Shown in pieces: positions 46,560 through 58,429 of a DNA stretch of 64,000 bases. The notes beneath the pieces are model-generated. The model saw only the letters and a program-made list of their open reading frames with translations. It made no database searches and had not been told where the DNA came from. The translations under genes were made by a program, and so were the position numbers. Each line of letters begins with the position of its first letter. Within the stretch, counting starts at the first letter, position 1. Origin of the DNA: Spisula solida. Its lineage: Eukaryota; Mollusca; Bivalvia; Venerida; Mactridae. Location of the stretch: NCBI GenBank assembly GCA_947247005.1, contig OX365950.1, positions 14,210,720 to 14,274,719 of the forward strand, read 5' to 3'.

Positions 46560-47480
46560 GTTGTAATAGTCAATAATGTTGATATGATTATTCATTAAGG
46601 AGAGTGGGTGTGTAGTACATGTATTGTTTTGACGTTATTTCTACAAATAGATATTATGAGAACATAATTATTTGTAAGATTTTTTGAGTATATTGTCGAG
46701 ATATTAAGTATTATAAATAGAGGTCGAAAGCAAATAAGTTGCATATGAATAAGTTTTATTCAATATAAACGACTATTATAATATTGGAGTTTAGATAAGA
46801 GGGTCGGGGTGTGTTATTGTTGTGTTGAGATAAATGTTATGAGAACATAATTAGTAGTAGAGACATATTATATAAGAAGTCGAAGGCCAGTATTTATTAG
46901 AAATCAGAAGGCATATGAATGTATTTTGAAACGACTGTCTATAATATCAGAAGTTGAGGAAGATCGGTTAGTTGAGGAAGATCGGTTACTTTGGAGTCTT
47001 TGTTCTATTGTTATTTTTAACGATATTGTTACGCTAAGTCGATAGCCGGTATTTTTAGGAAATCAGAAGGCACATATATAATTATGATTTTATTCATAAA
47101 ACGACTAGTTTAATATCAGAAAAGATAGCAATAATATCATTGTAAGGATAATCGGTTTATGTTGTAAATATTGTTTAAAATATTTTTATGAAAAGTATAT
47201 AAAAACGAAATTATTCGTAGAAACATTTGACTATAATTATACATATGTTATGAATACAATATTTGAATATGATGAAATCGGTAAAAAGTCATTAGCATGT
47301 TAGGCAATCAGCAACATAGGAATATTTGTTATTCAATAAAACGACTGTATTATCCGATTGTATCAATATTGTTATAGAAACGGAGAGTCGATTATGTTGT
47401 AATGGTTACTAACCGATATTTTTAGATTTAATATTAAAGTTACACTTCACTTATATTACGTCATGTACGCAAAATAATGA
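46560..47480 (+). repeat. Degenerate repeats inside the LTR element
   Basis: The words GGCATATGAAT/GGCACATATAT, ATAAAACGACT and ATAATATCAGAAG recur near 46740, 46910, 47070 and 47300 at 160-230 bp spacing, together with GAGAACATAATTA. The interior thus seems to have grown by local duplication. Confidence 0.55.
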
Positions 47481-47879
47481 ATAATGCAATTCGTTAAGTT
47501 AGAGACATTCAATGATTATATAACGTTAGGATATTAGTTTGAGAACTCAAGTTCAAGCACAATAGTAGTAAGTTAATTAATTAATTGTAAGCGTATCAAA
47601 GCATAAGAAGGAATTGAAACTTTCCAATGAATAAACTAATAAATAAATCAAAATAGTTACTTTGATAGAAGTCCATGATAAGTCTTCAACATGTATTTCC
47701 ATTATGAGTAGTTATAGTGATCACCATTGCCGCACTGGGTACCTTAGCAATTTTATTTTGTTAAAAAAAATGTGTATTAAATTAAAAACACTAGACCAAG
47801 CAATGAGAAACTAGCATTCATGTCACTAATTACCTGTTTAGACCAACGGTGAAAACACATCGGTTCGGGGAATAAGACG

Positions 47880-48460
47880 GATGGGAGATGAAATCAAAAA
47901 TACCTTTTGAGAATTGTCTGCAGGGGCAATACAATTACAAAACCATGTCATATATGGTGTAATACTCCAAACGATGCGAGACTATCAACAATCCCAAGTC
48001 CAGTATTCAAGTATATGCCTACCAGAAGATGTGTGCTTCAAGAGGAAACAATACTTCAAGGCCGATTGCACAGGGCATCATTCCGGGTGGAAGTCTAAAA
48101 CTTCACGGATGGCTCGGTGTATTACGACAGATCCAGATAGATCCAGGAATTATCAGAATATCGAATAATAGTAGATCAACTATGTCAACGAGTATATGGG
48201 GATTACTTCATCGGTCAAGTAATAATTTGATGATCCATGAAATTAACATGGGTATTATAGAAATAGTTTCAACCATGGCAACTATTGCACGTCGACGCTG
48301 GATGGCTATTCATTGAGTTTCAGCGTAGAGAAGTAGAAATGATGTGTCAACAGCTATGCGATGATTGCGGCAATAGTACAACGGGTAGTAAATAAGATGC
48401 TGATGGACGCCAAAGTTCAACTGGAATCCGAAGAAGTCATTGTCGATGCCGTATATTAAG
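47880..48460 (+). pseudogene. Unassigned coding-like remnant in the LTR element
   Basis: Overlapping frames (47914-48168, 48029-48316) and a 33-codon frame at 48361-48459 (ending VQLESEEVIVDAVY) have some protein-like composition but no recognisable pol motif. They may be decayed coding sequence of the parent element. Confidence 0.25.
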
Positions 48461-48945
48461 TATCTTTGCATGTTTTGGGTTGGTTGTGTTATTGGTTGTG
48501 GTAAATTAGCAAAATAACAAATAATAATAGCTTCACACAGTATTTTTAAGGATGTTCATTCAAAGTAGAAATAGTAATGTTCAATTTTGTTGTATTATTA
48601 GAGTGTACCTAACGATAATTATATGTCAAATGGGTACGTCATGATTTTGTCGTAAGATTTAAATTTAGAATTTGAGGATTTTGCCATAAAATTCTAGTAT
48701 ATGTACTACGAAAAATAGAAATTACTTTCATTATCAATATTAGTGAAGATGTAACTGTATTATGATATGTAAAACGATGTTTTTTCGTGTTGTTATAACT
48801 AGGTGTTGGTTTAAAACAAATAACAACTTTTATTATTGGGTGTTGGGCAATGTTGAATTAGTTGTATATGTTTATGTTGCAGTTGTTTATGTTTTATGAA
48901 GTTGAGTTAAGATTAAGTTCATGGAAGTTTTATAATATGAATAGA

Positions 48946-49105
48946 GATGTTATGCATGTCGGAGGTTTAATATAGTAAGATGACATTAGAAACCTATCAA
49001 TTATGAAGTAATTTGCAACTTATAAGATGTTATGCATGTCGGAGGTTTAATATAGTAAGATGACATTAGAAACCTATTAATTATGAAGTAATTTGCAACT
49101 TATAA
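48946..49105 (+). repeat. 80-bp tandem duplication in the LTR element
   Basis: Two copies (48946-49025, 49026-49105) starting GATGTTATGCATGTCGGAGG differ at one base. It is a recent duplication. Confidence 0.85.
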
Positions 49106-49785
49106 GTACAAATACGTACATATCATATATTATTTCTTATGAGTAAGTTATCACTGCATATATTGAAATAGAAGATAGAACTATATATAGATATTAATCA
49201 TGTCAATACCATACATTCCAGGAACTTATGACACTGTGGCTGATAAACACGGACTCACATTGTAACTGGAACTGGAAGATGTCATAAAACAACAAACAGT
49301 CGTTAAAAACTTCCAGTGTTCAGAGACGTTCCGTATAAATTTTGTATGAGTAAAAGCCGCAATTTTAAGAAAATTCAAGTGTTTTATTGTGTTAATGTCA
49401 TGTGTGATTATGTTATTTAGGAAAACGATACTATAGACACTATCTAGCAAGATTCTGATGTATCTGAATTGTTATATCAAAAAATTTATTGTTAATCTTG
49501 CTCATCCAGAGATATGTATGTGTTTTATGTTTATATGTGATCAAGGTTGTCGAAGGTGATAATTACATGGATAAGTACTCTATTTCAATTGTCATCTTCG
49601 CTATAAGGTGTAAAGAATAATTAGAGTTTCATGAGTACTAAATTATAAGTACATACAAATGTATTTGGGGAAAGTGAAATTGAGTGTTAAGTTGATAGGT
49701 TATTTTCATTTATTCCAAATTAATGGACGGAACAAATTTTATACAAGTATGGTAGTTCAGAAATTTTTTTTAAATAATTTTTTTT

Positions 49786-49802
49786 GGGGTAAGAATAAAA
49801 GG
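49786..49802 (+). promoter_or_regulatory. Polypurine tract
   Basis: GGGGTAAGAATAAAAGG lies directly before the 3' LTR, the expected site for plus-strand priming. Confidence 0.7.
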
Positions 49803-50134
49803 TGTAACATAACTCATACGCTACCATGAGTTATGTAAGCTTGACTTGACAATTTTGTAGTTGGTCAATGTTAAGTATGATGATTTAGACAAGTTAGTGT
49901 GGCCTAGGGTCTTCTTGTTCATAATATATTGAAACCTAATCATTACTTGCACTGAAAATGTCTGGACCATTTCCTGGTGTATTTTGCCTATATAAATGAG
50001 ATTTTGTATTACTATGAATCAGTTGAAATTGGAGCGCCGAGTGACGCTTGGAAGTTATGACTTGTATGTACACTGCAACTGAATAAACTGTAGAACTGAA
50101 ACTGTGTCTTTGAGTCTTAGCCCATTATGCTACA
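49803..50134 (+). repeat. 3' LTR
   Basis: Same length as the 5' LTR with one substitution. It ends TATGCTACA and is followed by the GGTT duplication. Confidence 0.93.
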
Positions 50135-50653
50135 GGTTAACTCCCAGAAAGCACCACAGCTGACGTAGCAAACATTAATTTGTTTGCCACTAGCAAGCAA
50201 TCTACAGTTAAGACCGTTGAACAACGCTATCGCGGAGATCCGTCTCAAGACATTTTCCATTTTGAACCGAAGTTCTGTAACAGTAGTCGGTAAGGCTTGG
50301 CCGGAAAATATCGATCGTGTTCTAGACTAAGTGTATTCAACAAATTACTACGAAGGGAAGTAATACTTCCTCGCAGCAACTCTTCAAGTGTAAACTACGG
50401 ACCAAAAGATGCCACAGATCTAGCGAAGAAATTGCTTTAGATTTTTTTTCAGATAGATAAAATCATTTGTATTTTTTATACTTAAGTTTTGTCCAGGCCA
50501 ACAATCGTACAGTATTGGAGGTATCGATATGACACAAAGTAGGTGATTTGAGGGAAAGTGCTGTGCTCAAAAACCAAAACTCTTTATTGCATATATTTGT
50601 AATTATAGCGCTTCGTTATTTTTCATTCTTAATTCCTGTACAGTTCATAATGT

Positions 50654-51470
50654 GCGTGAAGTTAGCAGCCAGTTGCCAGTTGCCAGTAGCCGATTCAAAG
50701 TTTTGCAATTGGCAAATGGCAGCTTACTTCACAACCTAGCTGACAATTCGAATTTTTCTATCGAATCGGCAACTGCGAACTGGCAGCCAGCAGCCAATTC
50801 AAATTTTAATATAGGATCGAATTGGCAACTGCGAACTGGAAGCCAGCTGCCAATTCGATGTTCCTAGTGGACACGAATTGGCAACTGGCAACTGGCAGCT
50901 AGCAGCCGATTCAAATTTTTCTCAAAAAATATTTTAACTCAGAAAAATCGAATTGGCAACTGGCAACTGGCAACTGGCAGCCAGCAGCGGATTCAATTTT
51001 TTCTCAAAATAATATTTTAACTCAGAAAAATCGAATTGGCAACTGGCAACTGGCAGCCAGCAGCCGATTCAATTTTTTCTCAGAAAATTCGAATTGGCAA
51101 TTGGCAACTGGCATCTTGGAGCCAGCAGCCGATTCAAATTTTCTCAAACAATGTTTTAACGCAGAAAAATCGAATTGGCAACTGGCAACTGGCAGCCAGC
51201 AGCCGATTCAATTTTTTCTCAGAAAATTCGAATTGGCAATTGGCAACTGGCATCTTGGATCCAGCAGCCGATTCAAAATTTTCTCAAAAAATGTTTTAAC
51301 GCAGAAAAAACGAATTGGCAATTGGCAACTGGCAACTGGCAGCCAGCAGCCGATTCAAATTTTTTCAAAAATCAAATTGGCAGCTGGCAGCCAGCAGCCG
51401 ATTCAAAGTTTTCTAAAAAAAAATTTAATCAGAAAAATCGAATTGCCAACTGGCAACTGCAATAAAATAC
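50654..51470 (+). repeat. GAATTGGC satellite, left arm
   Basis: Units contain GAATTGGCAACTGGCAACTGG, variable numbers of the heptamer-like word CAACTGG, GCAGCCAGCAGCCGATTCAA and an AT-rich spacer. The first units are hairpins, e.g. 50816-50859 with arms ATCGAATTGGCA and TGCCAATTCGAT and an inner CTGG/CCAG stem. The long frames on the plus strand (50652-51547) are repeat read-through. Confidence 0.9.
50816..50859. repeat. Perfect 12-bp hairpin with inner stem in a satellite unit
   Basis: ATCGAATTGGCA pairs exactly with TGCCAATTCGAT. Inside, CTGG, AAG, CCAG adds a second stem. The equivalent unit in the right arm is near 54545-54590. Confidence 0.75.
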
Positions 51471-51494
51471 CAAGAATGACATTGGAAAAACATA

Positions 51495-52410
51495 ACTATT
51501 TTAAGAACAAAATACTGCGGGAAATTTTGGACCGTCGTAAGCGTTAAGAAGCCGTAACGGCGTTAACTGTATTGATCAAATGTTCCCTTGTATGTACTTC
51601 ACACCACATTCGCTTAAAATATCCAACAGTTGTGAATGCCAAAAAGCATGAAACTTAGTCATTTTTATGTTATCCATCTTTCTTAGAACATGCATGACAT
51701 ATATTTGTATTAATTTTGATTATTTTGAAGCTCAAATGTTTTATACATGTACTAATTTTTTAAGTGTCGGGGTGGCCACCATAAGACTATAACATTTGTG
51801 GCTAATACTAAAGAACAAGTATAATTGGTATCGAGCAACCAACATAAGCCGTCGGATATAAAGGTGGTACGTATAGCCAATATGTACAGCTATACATACA
51901 AGTATAGTCGACTCTCGAAAATTTCGGTACCTTGAAAATTACTACGACATTACGAAAAATCCAGATAAGTTCGAAAGTCACTTTAAATCCCGTTCTTCTC
52001 GTCCCAGTTTGGCAAATTCAGGGATACCGTTTCTTACCGGGGCGACAAGCCTTGCGTGGTCGTGACCATCCGGGATCAACCGGGGTGATCCGTGATAAAC
52101 AGTGATGGACCGCTTAGGTCCCATTCTCACAGTCCTGGTTTTGGCATCCCCGGCGAGTCCCTGTTTGTAATCCTAGGGGACCGTGTCTACCCGGGTAGAC
52201 AACAGCAGCAGCACCGTGACTGTGACATCTGGGATTAACCGGGACGATCCGTGATAGACCGTGATGAACCGGCTGACAGCCCGGCAGCCTCGGTTGTTTT
52301 AAATTTTTTAATACAACCAGGAGGTACCGGAAGCGATATCAAAATCCGGGGATAACCGGGGCAATACCAGGGAAGGTCCGTGGCTCTACCGTATTAATAT
52401 CGTGATAAAA
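51495..52410 (+). repeat. Loop module shared with palindrome 1
   Basis: Aligns in the same orientation with 15205-16430. Shared words include GGTACGTATAGCCAA, GTCGACTCTCG, CCGGGATCAAC and GTGATAAACAGTGATGGACC. It is shorter here because the 251-bp unit occurs only once. Confidence 0.7.
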
Positions 52411-52419
52411 CGCAGTGGC

Positions 52420-53570
52420 AAAGACATAATACAAATCAATGAAAAAGTCCAAAAAACGGAAAGCATATGCATTAATTATCCGTTTGTGGTGGAAACAAAT
52501 CAAAGTACTGCTAGTATTCTTGTTCTGTTCTTGGCAAGGAATAAGTAAACAAAATAAAATTGAACAACCTATACACATGATATAATAAATTTCTTAGTTC
52601 ACACATTTGTCACATTTAATGCCTGGTGTTGAGCCCTTAACACGAATGCACTAGACGGTTCATTGATGCTATGATGGTTGTCATGCGTTTTTGTGGGATC
52701 ATGTTCTACTCTTGAATGAGGATCCGGTGAGGTACAACAACGTTCCACGGTAGAGGTGCATGTGCGCGGATCCGACCGCCCAAACATGCACGTTTATGAA
52801 TTCGCTTAGGGACAGGCGCACAGTTTTGCCTGAAACTGACTCAACTGCTACACAGGCAACTAGTGCCACGTACAAATAAAAATATGCGTTTATTCATTGT
52901 TTGTGATACTGCTGGTAAAGATATGTATAAGTTGCGACATTTATCGGCTAAACATGAAACGACTGTGAAATGTATCGTTATCGTCTGCAATTAAGAGTGA
53001 AACAAAAAATGAATCAAAATTAAAATACGATATTTAGAAAACAGAGTTATATTTTCCAAATAATTTGTCAATTTACTCGACATTGTACTCGTATCATCAT
53101 CCTAGCTGTGGTTGTGGTTGACCGGAACCGATTCCTGCGATTGTGCATGCGCATAGTTCCGCCTTGTCTACGAGTTATATTTGGGGTCTCCCTTTGTGAG
53201 GGCGATCCTTTATCGTCCCAGTGACATTATATCGCTCTTTTAGCCTTGTCATTGTAGAAAAGTGGTAACGGAATTGCATGGCGACAGCAGTACGACACAA
53301 TCACATTCGAAGAATTCGTGTTTCTACCGATCGACTGCTTTCATGCCAATATCATATGTGTTAACTTCCTTTGTATACTTTTATTTGATGAGTTTTAACA
53401 GGGTTATATATAACTTGCGATTTGTCAATGCAAACCTTCCAATTTTCAATTTCGCACGAGCGCTACTTGCAAAACATAGGTTTTACCGGTTTTAGAACAA
53501 ATATAATTGCACAGAAGTCAAGGGTTTAATCCGTACAACATGAATATTTTAATTAACACACATAAGTTGG
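52420..53570. other. Loop 2 sequence without recognised features
   Basis: No exon or known repeat was seen. Open frames at 52339-52787 and 53262-53495 have no domain. Confidence 0.45.
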
Positions 53571-53579
53571 TTGTTACCT

Positions 53580-53790
53580 ATGTAAGTGGTTAGGGCGCCC
53601 GCCGTGGAAGCGGGAGATCAAAGGTTCGAATCCCGACGAAAGCTGGGTTTGAATTAATGCGGTCGTTTAATTGAGCCGCCAGATAGTAAGAATGGTTACC
53701 GTAGGCCCATCTCTACCAAGCGCCCGGCAATACGAGAAGGGGTTCGGGAGGTACTGTGCGCACGAAATAGAGGTGTCTTATCAGTCAAAT
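53580..53790 (+). mobile_element. tRNA-derived SINE, family S1, copy 2
   Basis: The A-box-like TAAGTGGTTAGGG (53583-53595) and B box GGTTCGAATCC (53623-53633) are followed by a body with GCCGCCAGATAGT, AATGGTTACCGTAGGCCCAT and CCGGCAATA. The box spacing is shorter than in a true tRNA gene and there is no cloverleaf. The same body occurs at 11225-11445 (minus). Confidence 0.72.
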
Positions 53791-53924
53791 TGGCTGGCCC
53801 TTTCAATGGTAACATTATAATATATTAACCTTTTTTACAGTAGGTCCAACCTATATCGTGCGATGAAGAAGAATGTCGTAACATATCATACCGTCAACCA
53901 ACTGATCACTGTTAGCAAGTTATC

Positions 53925-54752
53925 ATGAAATTCGAATTGGCAGCTAGCTGCCGGTTCGCAGTTGCCAATTCGATCCTACGGAAAAAATTCAATCGGCTGC
54001 TGGTTGCCGGTTCGCAATTGTCAATTCGATCTTTTAGAAAAAATTGAAACGATGGCCAGTTGCCAGTTGCCAATTCGATTTTTTTAAAATAAATTTGAAT
54101 TGGCTGCTGGCTGCCAGTTGCCAGTTGCCAATTCGATTTTTTGAGAAAAAATTGAATGGGGTGCTGGCTGCCAGTTGCCAGTTGCCAATTTGATTTTTCT
54201 GAGTAAAAATATTTTTTGAGAAAAATTTGAATCGGCTGCTGGCTGCCAGTTGCCAATTCGATTTTTTGAGAAAAATTTCAATCAGGTGCTGGCTGCCAGT
54301 TGCCAGTTGCCAATTCGATTTTTATGAGTAAAAATATTTTTTGAGAAAAATTTGAATCGTAGCCAGCAGCCAGTTGCCAATTCGATTTTTCTGAGTTTAA
54401 ATATTTTTTGAGAAAAATTTGAATCGGGTGCTGGCTGCCAGTTGCCAGTTGCCAATTGATTTATCTGAGTTAAAATATTTTTTGAGAAAAAATTGAATCC
54501 GCTGCTGGCTGGCAGTTGCCAGTTGCCAATTCGTGTCCACTAGGAACATCGAATTGGCAGCTGGCTTCCAGTTCGCACTTGCCAATTCGATCCTATATAA
54601 AAATTTGAATTGGCTGCTCTCTGCCAGTTCGCAGTTGCCGATTCGATAGAAAAATTCGAATTGTCAGCTAGGTTGTGAAGTTAGCTGCCATTTGCCAATT
54701 CCCGATTCAAAACTTTGAATCGGCTACTGGCAACTGGCTGCTAACTTCACGC
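53925..54752 (-). repeat. GAATTGGC satellite, right arm
   Basis: Inverse of 50654-51470, with AT spacers TTTTTCTGAGT...AAAATATTTTTTGAG between units. The inner units (53925-54060) are the most diverged and resemble those at 13565-13975. Confidence 0.9.
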
Positions 54753-54759
54753 ACATCAG

Positions 54760-57420
54760 TTCATAACTCATACAGTATTGGAAATATCAATTTGAAACTT
54801 AATAGGTAAATACACTCAAGGATTTCAAAACGCCTCACCCAATTGAAAGCCCAATATCGCGTAAAATATTTAGGTTATTAAAACATAATTTTACATGACT
54901 TTTTTGTGCATTAATTGATCTTTTCTACATGTAAATCCGCTTAGTTTGTAATAAATTCTTGCCTCGTTATTTTCTGGGAATCCTGCAAGCGCACTCACCC
55001 TAGACAAATGTGTGGGATTTTCAATACCGGCTAAGGGCGCAATATATCCTAATATTCGTCTACGCAGTCCTATAACAAACTCCCTGCCACAATATAAGAT
55101 TTTCACAATAGTTTCTACGCGTGTTCAAATTCAACAATAACCTGTCATTTTGTTTAAAACAAGCCTTAAAATAAAGTCAATAACTAACGAATGTCCACGC
55201 ATTTCACAGGCATTCAAAATCATAAAGTTTAGGTTATGTTACTAAAATTGGCAAATTCAAAATCCTATCTCTTTAAACATGTTTAAATGCGCTAGGTTAG
55301 AGTGTTTGTAAAAGTAAACCAGAATTCTGAAAACTTGTAGATGCTTAAAAAAGGACAGAAAACGATTAACAAGTGTATTCGACGAATTGGTGTGCCTACA
55401 CCGGTCATCTCACAAATATGAGCTCATTAAGAGTATAATGCCTTGTCTAATACTTAGAGCAATATTGGACTTTGAATTAGGTCAGGCGTTTTTGAAGTCC
55501 TCATATCGGGAAAGCGCAGTGCCTAAAAACCATACCGCTTGATTACATTTATTGAGTTATGACCCTTTGAGATTGTTAATACTCAATTATTGTATGAGCC
55601 ATAACCCATGAAGGAATATGACAATTCATAGTTGAATAGAGCAGAAAGTACAGTGCCAGAAAACTATAACTTTTTTGCATGTTTTTGGAGAAAATCTTCT
55701 ATGAACAACACCCAACGGGGGAACATAAAGCGTCTATGTTGGCTGTGGTTGGTTTGGACGCCGATCTCGTCCCGATTAATACTTTTAGTCGGATCATCAT
55801 GATCGTTGTAAGATCGTACCTAAGTGTAAAGGTGGTATATGCTATTCACATTTTCTTAGGCTGTTTACCACTTGCAAGGTCCTAAATATTCTTATAAATA
55901 GCATATGGGTATCACGTTGGTTATGAGCCAAATAAAAACGATTGCGTATTTATCCATGTAAAGTTTCAGTCCAAAATTATGAACATGGTAGAAATTATTG
56001 CACCAGTCTGGTTAATCTGGATTGCCCCTTGTATGTACTTCAATAATGCAAATATTTGATTTATCTTAAAGATAAAAACTGCATTTGTTGCCGTCTGCAT
56101 CTAATGCAGTTTTCGTAGAAGTAATTTGCCTTCCTTGTTGCCGGAATATGTGACGTATCAAAAAGATAGAGTGGTAGAGATTGCAAGCGATTGTAGGTGA
56201 AACAGAGAAATCAACATGGTAAGATTTGAAATTTTTATAACTGCATACATTCAGAATGCTAACGTATTAAAATTTTGAAAATAAATTTGACAAAGTTATG
56301 ACATAAAATTATGTAGTCGTATCCTGAGGCCCGCTTGGGCATTGACATAATCTGAGCAAGGATTCGACTTTTTATATACTAGTACTATGTTAAGCATATT
56401 TAAGTCAACTAGATATTTTTATACATAACTATTTTCACTTTACGAAAATGTTTGAGCTCACTAAGTATGCGCTAAGTAATATACGGAAAAGTCCGATCTT
56501 AACTAAGATATGTCTATGAAACGGGTCCCTGATGTTCCTCTGAAAACATTTTGCCAATGTTGTGAAAAGGAGTCAAATAATGCTAGTTTACATATTTTAA
56601 TAGCATTGATTGATTGTGATTACCTGATACCTTAATTGAGATATAAAAATGTAGTTCATAGCATAAATAATCCTGAAAGGGGTTGTTTGCTTTATCAAAC
56701 GTTTTCAGTGTTAAGAAGACAATACAGATACAAACGCCAATCTTACATAAATAATAATTACATTATGACTAAATCATTGTATGTTACAATGTAACTGTTT
56801 TTCTCATGCATGTTAAACTATTTTTGTCATTTAGTTGTTATTAGTACCACCATCTGACCGCATATAATAGACAGACAGATAAGAAACCAAGCCCTGACCG
56901 ATGCCTAGTTTTACATAGAAATATATATACGGACTATTATAATAAATGTTAATTTGAACCATTTTCAACTACTAGTATATAATGTATCTTCTTGCTTCCT
57001 TTCACTGTTTAATTGACCAACGTTTTCTCTATATAGTACCAAGTTAATTTCTGTATAACTAGAATCCTCGCATACAAAAGTCATCTATGATCACAGGTGC
57101 CCGTATCGTGACGTAACCGATTTTAATATGATATATATATACGTGTACATGTCTTATTATAACGTATTTAGTTAAAAGTGACTTGCGATATGACATCATC
57201 ATACGAATGCATTAAATGGTTGTACCAAAAGATCTAGTAGGATTCGAGCTTACTGGTTCCATGCGTACGGGTTAAAATACAGTCCAGGAAACTGGCAAGG
57301 TCAATCCACCGCCGTATACATGCATATTTGAAAACAAACCCCAATAATCAAAGAACAAACGTTCGCACCCACTCAATGAAATTTTTAAGTCGGTATTAGT
57401 TCAGATGCCAGAGGGGTAAC
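54760..57420. other. AT-rich intergenic DNA with short degenerate repeats
   Basis: GGGAAAGCGCAGTGCCTAAAAACC (split as GGGAAAGCGCAG and TGCCTAAAAACC; 55508 onward) and a weaker version near 55643 resemble 50552-50600 just outside the left end of palindrome 2. CCCTTGTATGTACTTCA recurs at 51590 and 56026. No gene is supported; the frame at 55679-55885 has no domain. Confidence 0.45.
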
Positions 57421-57425
57421 TTAAC

Positions 57426-58425
57426 TTTGGAGTATGCACAAAAATGTTTTGGTACCAAAATGTTCAGAAGGATGTCCTCTCTCAGAATTCGTTGTATGAC
57501 ACCTTGTAACCATTGAGCATTTTCCAAGATGGCCGCCATGAATAGTCACTTTATACATATTTTTGTGAGGAAGTTATGAACGAATGTAAAGCTACATGTT
57601 TGCATTTATAGTATTCATTTGATGGTGTGTATCAAATGGGCATACTGCATTGACCACTATGAGACCAAGGTCAAGGTCATTTCAAGGTCCATGTACAAAA
57701 ATAACTGAAAATGTGCTATTTTGCTCTACCTTTTTACTAGTATATACATTTTGTTTGTATATTGTATAATTTATTTTGGTTAGAAAAGTGATAGAAGTTT
57801 TTCTAAGAACATTAGTCTCTTATTTAAAGAACTGTTTTTAATTCAGCATCTCATAACTTTGTGAAAATGACCATTTTACTCATGTCCATGATGTCCGAGA
57901 TGACATTCTTTGTAAAATTTCTGATTCGGTATTCATAATTATCCTAGCTTTGGAGTATGCACAAGAAAGGTTTTGGTACCAAAATGTTCAAAAGGATGTC
58001 CTCTCTCAGAATCTGTTGTATGACACCTTGTCACTATTGAGCATTTTCCAAGATGACCGCCATAAATTACAAATTCATACATTATTTATGTTTCAGTTAT
58101 GATTGAATGTAATGGTAAATGTTTGCATTCATAGTATTTATTGGAAGTTGTGCACCAAATGGACATACCCCAATGGTCACTTTGAGGCCAAGGTCAATGT
58201 CATTTCAAGGGAAAAGAACAAAATAGACGAACATTTGATTTTTCTTCTCTTCTTTTTTTATTTTAATTATATTTGTTTGAATTCGATTTGTAAAGAAAAA
58301 AGTACACATTTACTGTTATTTAGCATGTCATAATAACGTTGTGAACAATGACTATTTCTATGCATGTCCATGATGTCCGAGATTACATTTATTCATACAA
58401 TTTTCGGTATTTATAATTGTAATTA
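57426..58425 (+). repeat. 523-bp tandem duplication
   Basis: Two copies start at TTTGGAGTATGCACA (57426 and 57949). They share TTTTGGTACCAAAATGTTCA, GATGTCCTCTCTCAGAAT, GAGCATTTTCCAAGATG and CATGATGTCCGAGAT in order. The copies have diverged noticeably. Each carries an AAGATGGCCGCCAT-type word (57526-57539 intact). Confidence 0.8.
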
Positions 58426-58429
58426 CATG

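Larger units (their letters stand above)
45558..50134 (+). mobile_element. LTR retrotransposon, young, mostly non-coding (LARD-like)
   Basis: Two 332-bp LTRs (45558-45889 and 49803-50134), both TGT...ACA, differ at a single base near 45672/49917. GGTT flanks both ends (45554-45557, 50135-50138) as a 4-bp target-site duplication. A primer-binding candidate and a polypurine tract are in place. The 3.9-kb interior has only a broken gag start and no reverse transcriptase, RNase H or integrase. It is therefore a recently moved copy that must have borrowed its enzymes, as LARD/TRIM elements do. Confidence 0.92.
50654..54752. mobile_element. Foldback-like inverted structure 2 (palindrome 2)
   Basis: The left arm (50654-51470) and right arm (53925-54752) are inverse arrays of one satellite around a loop of about 2.45 kb. 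The outer 350 bp of the arms match base for base over long stretches. Both outer ends read GCGTGAAGTTAGCA (50654-50667, and its inverse at 54739-54752). Similarity continues a little outside the ends (GTTCATAA, CAGTATTGGA). The loop contains a module shared with palindrome 1 and a SINE. No transposase was found. Confidence 0.65.

Noticed and set aside
50652..51547. Repetitive protein frames (NWQLATG... strings) in palindrome 2
   Set aside because: Satellite translation. The opposite arm gives the same peptide on the other strand, with no splice or start context.
53583..53633. tRNA gene
   Set aside because: A and B boxes are present, but box spacing is short and no cloverleaf or acceptor stem forms. 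The shared 3' body with 11225-11445 makes it a SINE.
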